Assembly (NCBI GenBank): GCA_012932295.1
Contig: JAAONU010000018.1
Coordinates: forward strand, 2,908,206 to 2,972,205
Direction: 5' to 3'
DNA: 64,000 nucleotides
From: Cyclina sinensis
Taxonomy: Eukaryota; Mollusca; Bivalvia; Venerida; Veneridae
Shown here: positions 35,402 to 47,053 of the stretch, in pieces
Layout of the letters: each line of letters starts with the position of its first letter
How positions within the stretch are numbered: position 1 is the first letter of the stretch
Translations under genes and position numbers: made by a program
The notes under the pieces: generated by a model
Database searches by the model: none
What the model was told of the DNA's origin: nothing
Seen by the model: only the letters and a program-made list of their open reading frames with translations

Positions 35402-36438
35402 AACAAGAAATGTTTGTAAAACATAAATGCCCCCCGGCAGCACCTAATTGTTTGTGGTTGGGCAAAAGCTTTCTCTAGTTATTGATCAGAAACCGTTTTT
35501 AGGATCAAGGTCCCTGTGGCCTTGACCTTTGACCTAATGACCTCAAAATCAATAGGGGTCATTTACTGGTCATGACCAACCAGCACACCAAGTTTGGTGA
35601 ACTAGGTCAAAGCATTCTCTAGTTACTGATCGGAAACCGTTTTTAGAGTCAAAGTCTCTGTGAGCTTGACCTTTGACCTAATGACCTAAAAATCAAAAGG
35701 GGGTCATCCACTGGTGATGACCAACCAGCATACCAAGTTTGGTGAACCTAGGTCAAAGCATTCTCTAGTTATTGATCAGAAACCGTTTTTAGGATCAAGG
35801 TCCCTGTGGCCTTGACCTTTGACCTAATGACCTCAAAATCAATAGGGGTCATTTACTGGTCATGACCAACCAGCACACCAAGTTTGGTGAACTAGGTCAA
35901 AGCATTCTCTAGTTATTGATCAGAAACCGTTTTTAGGATGAAGGTCCCTGTGAGCTTGACCTTTGACCTAATGACCTCAAAATTAATAGGGGTCATCTAC
36001 TTGTGATGACAAACCAACATACCAAGTTTGGTGAACCTAGGTCAAAGCGTTCTCTAGTTATTGATGAGAAACCGTTTTAAGGATGAAAGTCTCTGTGATC
36101 TTGACCTTTGACCTAATGACCTCAAAGTCAATAGGGGTCATTTACTGGTGATGACCAACCGCATACCAAGTTTGGTGAACCTAGGTCAAAGCGTTCTCTA
36201 ATTATTGATCGGAAACCATTTTTAGGATGAAGGTCCCTGTGAGCTTGACCTTTGACCCCTTGACCCCAAAATCAATAGGGGTCATCTACTGGTGATGGAC
36301 AATCATCCTACCATGTTTGAAGTTCCTAGGCCTAAGCATTCTTTAGTTATTGGTCAGAAACCATTTGGTCTACGGACCGACCGACAGACAAACAAATGCA
36401 AAGCAATATACCCCCACTTCTTTGAAGAGGGGGCATAA
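35402..36438 (+). mobile_element. Hairpin-ended element, family F copy 2
   Basis: Begins AACAAGAAATGTTTGTAAA, then AATGCCCCCCGGCAGCA. Six or so 147-bp units follow with CTTGACCTTTGACCTAATGA, AATAGGGGTCAT and GCATTCTCTAGTTA blocks; they are far more alike than in copy 1. It ends with ACCGACCGACAGAC and the hairpin TATACCCCCACTTC / GAAGAGGGGGCATA at 36407-36436. Confidence 0.8.
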
Positions 36439-37138
36439 TTATCATGAACTTAATTTTCTGGGACAGTGAAATGTTGCCTTCATGTTTGTGTTCCATTTTC
36501 TGTTGATGGAATATCCATCATGAACAATTCATTAACTGGGTTCATGAACAATGCCTAATTAATTAGTGAACTGTTCATGAACTGTTACTCTTCATTTGAC
36601 AGCGGTTAATATTATCTGTTCACAGAAAACTCATGAAGAATTCTTGAACTGTTTGCATAAATAATGCCTGAGTTACTACTGAATTATTCACAAACTGTAA
36701 CTCTTCATTACACAGGGATGACAGACAAAATGTTCACATACAATGCATGCAAGCCTTTATTTCATCTGTCTTAAGAGTTTTCAAGCACAAAAAATTGTAA
36801 GACTGAAGTAACTTTACAAGACTTGCTAACATTTAATCTGTCTGCTGCAGAAAACTTCCACCCAGCACTTAATCCTCAAGCAAAATAATGCTATTTGAGA
36901 TGGAGTTGGAAAAGACACATTCTTTAAGCTTTTGATCTATACAACCAAACACTTTCAGACTACTAAATCAAAAATGCCTGTTCTCTGTATTATCTCTTTG
37001 TGTCTGTAATAACAGCCTATTCCAAGAATATAACTGCTTTATTATTTCTGTTGATAATTTTGCAAATATACTTGTAAGCAATATTTTTGATAAAAAAAGT
37101 CTATATCTTTCTGTATCATATCAAAAATACAAGCAATA
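36439..37138. other. Noncoding stretch
   Basis: Plain sequence with short degenerate TTCATGAACTG repeats near 36520-36700. Nothing else seen. Confidence 0.35.
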
Positions 37139-37140
37139 TA

Positions 37141-40100
37141 CAGTCAAACTTGTGCTAACGACCACCCGCTAGTAGCGACCACCTGTCAACAACGACCACT
37201 TTGATTTCCCCCCCCCACGGATATTACTCTATAATGATCCCTAAATAACAGGAACCTGTTTCCCGAGAGCAGCTACCAGTGTTTTAACTTCCCAAAAGTC
37301 CTGTTATCACCTGAACAATGACCATTGTCACCAATTTGTCTGATTATTGTTTTGTTATCATCAAATAAGCACACCATAGAAAGGTGTTAATAACACCTTG
37401 GTTGTTTGGTCTTCGCGTCGTCTTTGATCAACAAAGGTGAAACTTGATTGAAATTTAATGTTAGATAATTAGTGCCCAACTGTCACCAGTTTGATTAATT
37501 GATTAGGTATTTTTTCAATACATAAATCAAGCAATGCCAAGGGAAATAACTCTCTGTGACAATATTAAATCAAATTGAATGACGGACAAATTGGAAATTA
37601 ATTAACTATAATTAAAAAGGATATTTATGTTTTTATTTGGTTTATTAAATTTAGCAAGTTTCAATCGGCATAAAAACTCCATGTTTTAAAATAGAGCTAT
37701 GGCTTATGGGAATATGCTGGAATACGAAGTGCATTATTTTCGGATACAAATTGAGGCTATTGAATTTACAGATTGTGTCATTTATATTTTATTGAGTTAC
37801 AAGCATATTAACTTGAAATTAAATTAAAACAAGAGGGCCATGATGGCCCTGGATCGCTCACCTTAGTACTTTGGCTGTAGGTTTGCTGTTAAGCAGTATT
37901 TCATTTTTTAATTGAAAATATATAAGTGCCTACAAACCAAATATGTAAAATATCAGTCAATAAATAAAGGCTCTATGACAGAAAGTAGAAATATCTATTA
38001 TAAGCTATGGTGACCTTGACCTTGACCCAGTGACCGCAAACCCTACCCATGGGTAGAGGTCCATGCAAGGAACCTATATACTGAATATCAAAAATATTGG
38101 TCTATAACCGAAGGCTTTATGAGGTACAGTAGATAAATCTATTTTTAGCCTCCGTGACCTTTAACCTAATCCAATAATTTGAAAAAGCTTGATAAAGCTT
38201 GCTTCATGCCAAATTTTAAAATTCAAGGCCTTGTGGTTTCAGACAAGAAGATTTTTAAATATATTAAGGGCCCCCGTGGCGGGGCAAATTTTGACCCAAG
38301 GGCCAACATTTAAACAATATTGGTAAAGGTTCTTTACACAATACTCAACACAAAATATCTAAGGTCTACACCTATTTGTTTTGGAGAAAAATTATTTTTC
38401 ATGTTTTTCCTATATAAATCAATGTAAAACAAGAGAACCCTGGGGCGTGGCCAATTTTGACCCAGGGGACATAATTTGAACAAACATGGTAAACATCCAC
38501 TAGACAATGCTACATACCAAATATCTGAGCTGTAGGCATTGAGATTGCCAGTAAGAAGATTTTTAAAGATTGCCTTTTTTAAATATTAAGGGCCCCCGGG
38601 GCGGGGCAAATTTTGACCCCAGGGCCAACATATAAACAATACTGGTATAGGTTATCTACACAATATTCCACACAAAATATCTAAGGTCTAGTCCTATTAG
38701 TTTCGGAGAAAAATGATTTTTAATGTTTTTCCTATATAACCATATGTAAACCAAGAGAACCCTGGGGCGTGGCCAATTTTGACCCAGGGAACATAATTTG
38801 AACAAACTTGGTAGACAATCACTAGACATTGCCACATACCAAATATCAAAGCTGTAGGCATTGAGGTTTCCAGTAAGAAGATTTTTAAAGATTGCCTTTT
38901 TTAAATATTAAGGGCCCCCGGGGCGGGGCCAATTTTTACCCCAGGGCCGACATATAAACAATACTGGTAAAGGTTCTTTACACAATACTCCACACAAAAT
39001 ATCTAAGGTCTAGTCCTTTTCGTTTTGGAGAAAAATGATTTTTCATGTTTTTCCTATATAACTATATGTAAACCAAGAGAACCCTGGGGCGTGGCCAATT
39101 TTGACCCAGGGGACATAATTTGAACAAACATGGTAGACATCCACTAGACAATGCTACATACCAAATATCTAATCTGTAGGCATTGAGGTTTCCAGTAAGA
39201 AGATTTTTAAAGATTGCCTTTTTTACATATTAAGGGCCCCCGGGGCGGAGCCAATTTTGACCCCACGGCCAACATATAAACAATACTGGTAAAGGTTCTT
39301 TACACAATACTCCACACCAAATATCTAAGGTCTAGTCCTATTAGTTTTGGAGAAAAATGATTTTTCATGTTTTTCCTATATAACTATATGTAAACCAAGA
39401 GAACCCTGGGGCGTGGCCAATTTTGACCCAGGGAACATAATTTGAACAAACTTGGTAGACATCCACTAGACAATGCTACATACCAAATATCAAAGCTGTA
39501 GGCATTGTGGTTTCTGAGAAGAAGATTTTTCAAATTTTCCTTTTTTACATATTAAGGGCCCCCGGGGCAGGGCCAATTTTGACCCCAGGGCCAACATATA
39601 AACAAAACTTGTAAAGGTTATCTACAGAATACTCCACACCAAATATCTAAGGTCTAGTCCTATTAGTTTTGGAGAAAAATGATTTTTCATGTTTTTCCTA
39701 TATAACTATATGTAAACCAAGAGAACCCTGGGGCTTGGCTAATTTTGACCCAGGGGGCATAATTTGAACAAACTTGGTAGACATCTACTAGACAATGCTA
39801 CATACCAAATATCAAAGCTGTAGGCACTGTGGTTTCTGAGAAGAAGATTTTTAAAGATTTTCTATATAAGTCTATGTAAAAGGAAGTGACCCCTGGGATG
39901 GGGCCAATTTTGACCCCAGGGAAATAATTTGAAAAATTTTTGTAGAGTTCCATTAGAGGGTGCTAAATGCCAAATATCTAAGCTCTAGGCCTTGTGGTTT
40001 CAGACAAGAAGATTTTCAAAGTTTTTCCTTTAAGTTGCCATAGCAACTAGAGTTCTGCATGGAATCAAATTCTTTGAACAATTTTGGTAGAGCTTCATGC

Positions 40101-40476
40101 AAGGAACATTTCTGTGAAGTTTTGTTGAAATTGGCCCAGTGGTTTAGGAAGAGATGTTCTTTAAATCAAAAGTTTACGCACGGACGCACGCACACACGCA
40201 CCGACGACGGACGACGGACATTGACTGATCACAATACCTCACCTTGTGCACTACGTGCACAGGTGAGCTAAAAAAAAACATTTCCTTTGTACACAATCAT
40301 TTAAATGATACTCCTTCAAATTGAAGTATACAGGTATATTGTAAGTTTCGTACCATATTAACATGCTGAAATAAAAAAATAAATTATCCATTACTGGTCC
40401 CCCGAACAAAGACCACCTGTGAACAAAGACCACTTTTGCTCATTCCTAGAGCGGTCTTTGTTCGCAAGTTTGACTG
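37141..40476. mobile_element. TA-flanked element with CAGTCAAACTTG ends, interrupted by family A
   Basis: Left end CAGTCAAACTTGTGCTAACG and right end (reverse complement) CAGTCAAACTTGCGAACAAA, flanked by TA at 37139-37140 and 40477-40478. Subterminal RACRACCACC words repeat at both ends. Removing the nested family A element at 37828-40271 leaves about 0.9 kb with no coding capacity. Tc1/mariner or pogo-like by target; superfamily inferred. Confidence 0.75.
37828..40271 (+). mobile_element. Hairpin-ended element, family A copy 5, with 321-bp dimeric array
   Basis: Begins AACAAGAGGGCCATGATGG. Five copies of a higher-order unit of about 321 bp follow (GGGCCCCCGKGGCGGGGC near 38269, 38590, 38910, 39235 and 39556), each made of two related half-units. 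It ends with an ACGCACGCACAC / GACGACGGAC tract and the hairpin CTCACCTTGTGCAC / GTGCACAGGTGAG at 40238-40267, then CTAAAAA. Inserted inside the TA-flanked element 37141-40476. Confidence 0.8.
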
Positions 40477-40478
40477 TA

Positions 40479-41228
40479 GTCTGAATATGAATCAAGATTT
40501 TAGTGAGTCAATTCAGACACCTGTAAATTAGCTTTGAAGAAAAATGTTTTGACTTTCAAATCATAGCCAAATGATAAGTTTTGAATCTTCATAAATATTA
40601 TTTAATATTCTGAGATATGATTCTCTAAACATAAATTAAACCAAACAGTCAGTTAAAACATGCTAAATTAGCCTTAAAGTCTGACTCCAAAAATTTTCAG
40701 CCAAACAGTCAGTTATGACTCTGTAATTAATTGACTCTTAGAGTCAATTACGATTCCTTAAAATTTCCACAAATACGTCTGGTGATGGCTTTTAAAAAAA
40801 TTTTAGCCAAAGCTCCAGTTCTGATACTCATTTTGTCTAAGTTAAAGTTACTAGCAATCAGTCTGACAGCCATTTAGTCTAAGATCCATTGTCGTGGATG
40901 TTATTGTATTCAAAACCATGTCAATCAGTATTATCAAAGCTAAATGGGACATTAAAAGTTCTTTTACCACATCTAAATCATGACGGCATTTAATTCATTA
41001 CATTATAGTTGAGTTCAATCATCCAAGAATGCCTTGAACAGTTTGGCAGAAAACAACAGTCCTGAAAATCTGATGCAACAAAAAGGTGTAATCTCTGACA
41101 TTTCAGATTTGTTAATATATCAAATCAATTAATTTTAATACATGTGACTGGTGATATGTTGAAGGTTTACTTTTAGAGCATTCTTTTTGTGTTGTCATTC
41201 TCCCAGTGTTTAAATTTTATGGGTGTGG
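40479..41228. other. Noncoding stretch
   Basis: Contains a weak repeat of TTWGCCAAACAGTCAGTTA (near 40640 and 40700). No gene seen. Confidence 0.35.
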
Positions 41229-41230
41229 TA

Positions 41231-42301
41231 CACTCGGACCCTGTTACTACGCACCCCGTTATAACGCTAACCTCAGTATAACTCTCAAGGGTCATGGCTC
41301 CCAAAAAAACCCAAAAAACAAACAAACAAAAAAAAAACGTACCTATTTTTCACCGACCATAATTATTTTACATGCATATCTTACGTGCTGTATCCATAAC
41401 AACGTTTGTTTAATGTGTCAGCGAATTTCAATTAACTACGTAATTAGGATGCTCTAGGGAGGGAAAAGTGTGAAAAGCATGCAAAGTCTGGCGTTAATCC
41501 GCTTCTTTGTTCGATGTGATCGATGATCAGTCAGGTATCAAACTGTTATGAAAACCTCAAATTCGAAGCTCTGACGCGCAAACATCATTGAACTGAGTAA
41601 CAAACACAAGCCGAAAATCTGTTTAAAAACCTTGCGTTTTCTATCGAACAGCACAAAGTTCATTGTATCTCACGAAGATATTACAGGACTGCATCTAAGA
41701 ATCGGAGAGTTGTCTTTCAGTGTTTACTTTACTACAGTTTATTCACTAATATTTTACGCTGGTTTTTTACATTTTCACATTTTTCATTTAACAGCGCGTG
41801 TTCTGTTCTGCTCGTTCTTTTTTTTTAACTAACATCATTTTTGTCCACCTTTTCCATTTAACAGTGTTCTGTTTATTTTTTGTTCTATTTTTGTGTGTGT
41901 TTGAATTTACATGCAGCGTTACACATTGTAACTTTCCAATATTCACGGTTTTACTTTCGTAACGCTTCTGCTGCGGTTTTTCAGGGAATTGCTTATGTTT
42001 ACATTTTTCTTATGTGATTTTTATCTGTTTTTTTAAACAAAGCAGGTAATATTTTACCAAATGATATTTTTCTCTATACAAAATGTATCTTGAGTGGTTT
42101 ACAAACAAATTTGGTTCTTTTGAATGTTTTAACTTTAACATAATGATACAGTTACATGTTAAATAGGTGGGTGGGGTAATACTAGCAAATTCAACAGGTC
42201 AAATATATGATCTCAGTAGGTGCGTTATATATCGGAACCCCATTTATATCGCGGTCTGAAACCTTGGACCCCAACTAGAGCGCTATAACGGGGTCCCAGT
42301 G
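41231..42301. mobile_element. TA-flanked element with CACTSGGACCC ends
   Basis: Left end CACTCGGACCCTGTTACTAC and right end (reverse complement) CACTGGGACCCCGTTATAGC, flanked by TA at 41229-41230 and 42302-42303. CGTTATAACGC-like words lie just inside each end. 1071 bp; the 66-83 aa ORFs inside are not recognisable. Confidence 0.7.
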
Positions 42302-42342
42302 TATTTCTAACTTCATAATGTGAATCTGTTTTCATGTTAAAA

Positions 42343-43167
42343 AACAAAAACATGAGGGCCATGATGGCCCTAGTTTGCTCACCTGAATACTTTCGCTATT
42401 GAGCTAACATCAAAAGCTTTTTTAAGAATCTCCCTATATAAATCTATATGAACACAAGTGACCCCCAAGGGCAGGGCCAAATTTCATTCAAGGGGCATAA
42501 TTTAAACAAACTTCGTAGGTGACCTCTAGCTGATGCTCCATTAAAAATATCTAAGTTCTAGCTAGGCACTGTGGTTTCAGACAAGAGGTTTTTTAAAGTT
42601 TTGCTTATATCAGCCTATGTAACATCAACTGACCCCCGGGGCAGGGCCAAATTTGACCCCAGGGGCATAATTTGAAGGAACTTGGTAGAGGTCCACTAGA
42701 CAATGCTACATACCAAATCTTAAGGCTCAGAGCCTTGTGGATTCAGACAAGAAGATTTTGTAAAGTTTCACTATATAAGCCTATGTAAAAATCAACTGAC
42801 CCCTGCAGGGCCAAATTTTATCCCAGGGGTACAATTTGAACAAATTTGGTAGAAGTTCACTAGACAATGCTACATACCAATTTTTAAGGCTCAGGGACTT
42901 GTGGTTTCAGGCAAGAGGATTTTCAAAGTTTTTCCTTTCAGTTGCCATAGCAACCAGAGTTCTTGATGGTACTGAATTCTTTGAACAATTTTGGTAGAGC
43001 TTTATGCAAGGAATATCCCAGGCATGTTTCGTCAATGTTGGCTTAGCAGTTTAGGAGGAGAAGTCGTTCAAGTCAAATAGTAGACGATGCACGATGGACG
43101 CCAACGGACGCCAGACAATCAATGATCCCAACAGCTCACCCTAAGCAGTGCTCATGTGAGCTAAAAA
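42343..43167 (+). mobile_element. Hairpin-ended element, family A copy 6
   Basis: Begins AACAAAAACATGAGGGCCAT, then TTTGCTCACCTGAAT. Four core units follow, then GATGCACGATGGACGCC, and the hairpin AGCTCACCCTAAGC / GCTCATGTGAGCT at 43133-43162, then AAAAC. It begins about 40 bp right of the TA-flanked element. Confidence 0.75.
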
Positions 43168-43930
43168 CTAGTTTTAAAAATTTGAACTTGTTTCAAGCTT
43201 CAATAAAATTCAGGTTTACCTGACATACAATCTGTTCAGAGCAATGATTCAGTTATTTGTATCTATTGAAGTGTCTGGGCTTTACTGGGTATATTCTTCA
43301 ACAATAGAGGCTGCACAATAATCAGCTACTTGCAAACTGCACATTTTTAGCCTTTATCCTAAAAAGACATTGAAAATGCTGTCGATCATCGGCTTAAGTT
43401 GGTAACATATTTGTGACAGGATGTTGTCCAGACAACATGAAAATTTTCTTGATGAAGTTGGCATTAATCTCTGATGCTGTTATAAATATTTTGGCGGATT
43501 GCATGCAGGTGGAAACATTATGCTATTGGTGTATAAATATATACATTTCTATGGCCATGAGCATTGTAGCGATGTCTTTAAATGTTTTAATAATGTTCCA
43601 CCCAGACAAGTCTGATGATCTGTGACATGATTTTCTTGATGGACATAGCATTTTAAGCATCACCAGATCATATTTCCATAAAAAAATCAACTTATGAAAC
43701 AAGAGTTACTCTAAAACTGCCAAAAGTGTATACATATTTTTGGATAGTTAAACATCTGGACAAAGTTAAAACTTTTCAAGATGATTCAACTTAAAAATCA
43801 AACAAAGAAACATAAAAAACTTAAAGGACTTCAAACACAAATCTATTTATTTCTCTTGTTATTTTTTATCAGGGAAAGGCTAGTTTTAAGTTTGAACTGA
43901 AAATTCGAAATCAAATCAAATTTATCATCA
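43168..43930. other. Noncoding stretch
   Basis: A 70-aa plus-strand ORF at 43413-43625 has no splice borders or family resemblance. Nothing else seen. Confidence 0.35.
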
Positions 43931-43934
43931 GTGT

Positions 43935-44260
43935 ACATCACGCACCTTCACCCTCCACCCCGTCAGACCCCCCCTTCTCCCTCAAATTTCTTTTTTCTCA
44001 AATGGGTAACCCACTCCGTAGCCTAGCACCTAACTATTTACATGGGATGGGTAGGTATTTCCCCCACCCCCTGTATGGGATGCTACCACCCCCCTTTTTT
44101 TTCAATACATAGGTACTTGACTCTCCATCCACCCTCAAAACCTTCCACCCCTACACACCATCCCTTCCCCTCCTCCAAGAAAAAAATAATAATTTTCTTT
44201 TTTCATCTTATATGACTAGGTAATTGCCCTCCCCAGCTCATTTTTTTTTTCACTTGAGAC
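43935..44260 (+). repeat. Long pyrimidine-rich (C/T) tract
   Basis: About 320 bp strongly biased to C and T on the plus strand, with several C runs of 6-8 (CACCCCGTCAGACCCCCCC; TACCACCCCCC). A purine/pyrimidine mirror-type region; it might form triplex-type structures. Confidence 0.55.
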
Positions 44261-44861
44261 TCTTGTTTAACTTGACTTATATTTTTTTATCCAGCACTGA
44301 TAAAAGAGGAGCATGCTGTCTGTGGACAGGTCTTGTTGTACTTGGACTAGCATGCTGTCTTTTCCAGCAGGCTCTTGTTTACCTTTTTAGTTATTCTAAC
44401 AGAGTACCCAAGGGCGACAGAACTTAGTGTTCAACTGAACACCTATCTAGTATTTATAATATTTTATGTAATAATGGGCCTGACATCTAGATGTATGAGT
44501 ATGGTTAAAAAACTGACTGAACAGAGTGTATTATTTTGATAATGTTGGTCTATTTTAGGTGGGTTAATAATTAGGTTTAAAGCCATAAAAACAATTGAAT
44601 ATGACTACTATTAATATAAATACTACTATTAATAATGCTGTTAATAACACCACCCCTTTAGTTAGATTCTTCAATTCCCATTTCTAGATTAGTAGGTCCA
44701 TAAAATTTCCCGGTTTGAAAGGTCAAGCCCTGACAGTGTTAATGTAAGATCATAAGGTATAGTTCCATTTAAATATCAAAAAGTTCTATGACAGTGTTAA
44801 AGCCAGAAGGTATTCAACTGATTATTCTACCCTGACCTATTCAAGCTATACTTGCTGCAGT
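44261..44861. other. Noncoding stretch
   Basis: No feature recognised before the 41-bp array. Confidence 0.35.
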
Positions 44862-45161
44862 ACTACTATGACAAAACTTAATGTTAATCTGTCTTGCCGC
44901 AGTACTACTATGAAAAAACTTAATGTAATCTGTCTTGCCGCAGTACTACTATGAAAAAACTTAATGTAATCTGTCTTGCCGCAGTACTACTGTGAGAAAA
45001 CTTAATGTAATCTGTCTTGCAGCAGTACTACTATGACAAAACTTAATGTAATCTGTCTTGCCGCAGTACTACTATGACAAAACTTAATGGCAATCTGTCT
45101 TGCCACAGTACTACTATGACAAAATTTAATGGTAATCTGTCTTGCCACAGTTCTACTATGA
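44862..45161 (+). repeat. 41-bp minisatellite, left part
   Basis: About seven units of CTTAATGTAATCTGTCTTGC plus CRCAGTACTACTATGA. Split from its right part (48899-49428) by the family A insertion. Confidence 0.9.
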
Positions 45162-46026
45162 AACAAGAGGGCCATGATGGCCCTGGATCGCTCACCTGAG
45201 TACTTTGGCTGTAGGTTTGCTGTTAAGCAGTATTTCATTTTTTAACTGAAAATATGTAAGTGCCTACAAATCAAATATGTAAAATATCAGTCAATAAATA
45301 AAGGCTCCATGACAGAAAGTAAAAATATCTATAATGAGCTATGGTGACCTTGACCCAGTGACCTCAAACCCTACCCATGGGTAGAGGTCCATGCAAGGAA
45401 CCTAGGATATACTGAATATCAAAGATATTGGTCTATAAATGAAGGCTCTATGAGGTACTGTAGATAAATCTATTTTTAGCCTCCGTGACCTTTAACCTAG
45501 TCTAATAATTTCAAAAAGCTTGATAAAGCTTGCTTCATGCCAATTTTAAAATTCTAGGCCTTGTGGTTTCAGACAAGAAGATTTTCTTCTATACTGCTAT
45601 TTAAAACTTTTGACCCCTCGGGCTGGGCCAATAGTGACCCCAGGGAAATTTTTCAAACAAACTAGGTAGAGGTCCACTAGACAATGCTGCATACCAAATA
45701 TCTAAGCTGTAGGCATTGAGGTTTCCAGGAAGAAGATTTTTAAAGATTGCCTTTTTTACATATTAAGGGCCCCCGGGGCGGGGCCAATTTTGACCCCAGG
45801 GCCAACATATAAACAATACTGGTAAAGGTTCTCAACACAATACTCCACACCAAATATCTAAGGTCTAGTCCAACTAGAAATGGTTTTTGATTGAACAAAA
45901 ACATATGTCTCCCCCCAGCCAGTTGCTGCAGGCAGTATTGAATCAGACGATTGTAAAATTTGACATTTAACCTCCAAGTGTGACCTTGGCCTTGAGACAC
46001 CACACCCGCAAAGTGGGTTCTGCACG

Positions 46027-47053
46027 CAGGGTTGGCACCAATCGACCGCCCCTGGTTTTAACCAGCGGTTTTAACCGGTTAAAACCGTCCCGGTCAATAC
46101 TCCCCCAAGTGGTCAATACTGGACAATACTGGTCAATTGAACTTTTTTTCAAGATTTTTATAAAAGAAAGGAAGAAAACAAACCATTAAACATTTATTTC
46201 ATTTCTAATAAAGTTACAAAGTATGTGCCTTTATTAGAATTCACACTAATAAAATAAAGAATGAAAATTTGCCACACAACAGAATTCCAACAAAAAGATT
46301 TAAACTTTTAGCACACAGTATTCCAACAAAATGATAGAAACATTTAGCACCACCATGTCCACCACCATACATATCTGTTCTGGCATAAACATTAAAAATA
46401 CATGCTTAAATAGCAATATTTCACACTGGTTAATGACCAGTTCTACCAGTCAAGCTCATCACTACCTCTAAGGAAGCCGTAACACACAGCAAGTTTTGCT
46501 GCTCTCTGAATTCCTAGTCTATTCCTAAGTTTTGTTTGTACAGTTCCAAAGTTGGAAAAGATCCTTTCAAGGGAGGCAGAGCTACATGGCATTGGAAGGA
46601 CCAGGGAACATGTCAATTAAGATGCTAATATGTTTATTTAAGGATTATCCAATAACCATAAAGTAGGTGTTATACACTTGTCAATTAACACTTGTGTATG
46701 ACAAAGGATGGTCAGGACACTGAGGGGTCATGACTTGCACTTCTATTGTTTATCGAACATGGGAACATACCAATTAAAATATTATGTTTACTTAAGGATT
46801 ATCCAATATTAAACCATAAATGAAGTAACATCTATGCCCTACCAATGTCTATTGTAAGGGCCTAAAGGATTTAACTGTTTTAACATGATTCTAAGAACAT
46901 TATGGACAGTTTTGTAGTGAATAAAATTGAATTGACCAGTATTGACCAGAAATGACCACTATTGACCAGTATTGACCAATAATGACCAGTATTGACCAGT
47001 ATTGACCACCGGCCCGGTCAATACTCAATTGACCGGTCAATAAGCCAACCCTG
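46027..47053 (-). mobile_element. Degenerate hAT transposon with 8-bp target duplication TCTGCACG
   Basis: Inverted ends CAGGGTTGGC at 46027 and 47053, flanked by the exact 8-bp direct repeat TCTGCACG at 46019-46026 and 47054-47061. The restored empty site reads GGGTTCTGCACGTCGTC, as in other family B units. Subterminal regions carry many ATTGACCAGT/ACTGGTCAAT words. A transposase C-terminal remnant is on the minus strand. 1027 bp, so most of the coding region is lost. Confidence 0.92.
46443..46616 (-). pseudogene. hAT transposase C-terminal dimerisation domain remnant
   Basis: A 57-codon open stretch on the minus strand, ending in TAG, that contains S-S-A-S-L-E-R-I-F-S-N-F-G, then K-L-R-N-R-L-G and A-K-L-A-V-C-Y-G-F-L. 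This is the hallmark of the hAT family dimerisation domain (SxxxERxFS...KLRNRL...KL). An in-frame stop just upstream (46617-46619) cuts it off. The BED zinc finger and the RNase-H-like catalytic region are absent from the 1-kb element, so it cannot be active. Confidence 0.88.

Noticed and set aside
44224..44427. 67-aa ORF rich in Phe/Leu as a membrane peptide
   Set aside because: It lies at the edge of the polypyrimidine tract; T-rich DNA gives Phe/Leu by composition.
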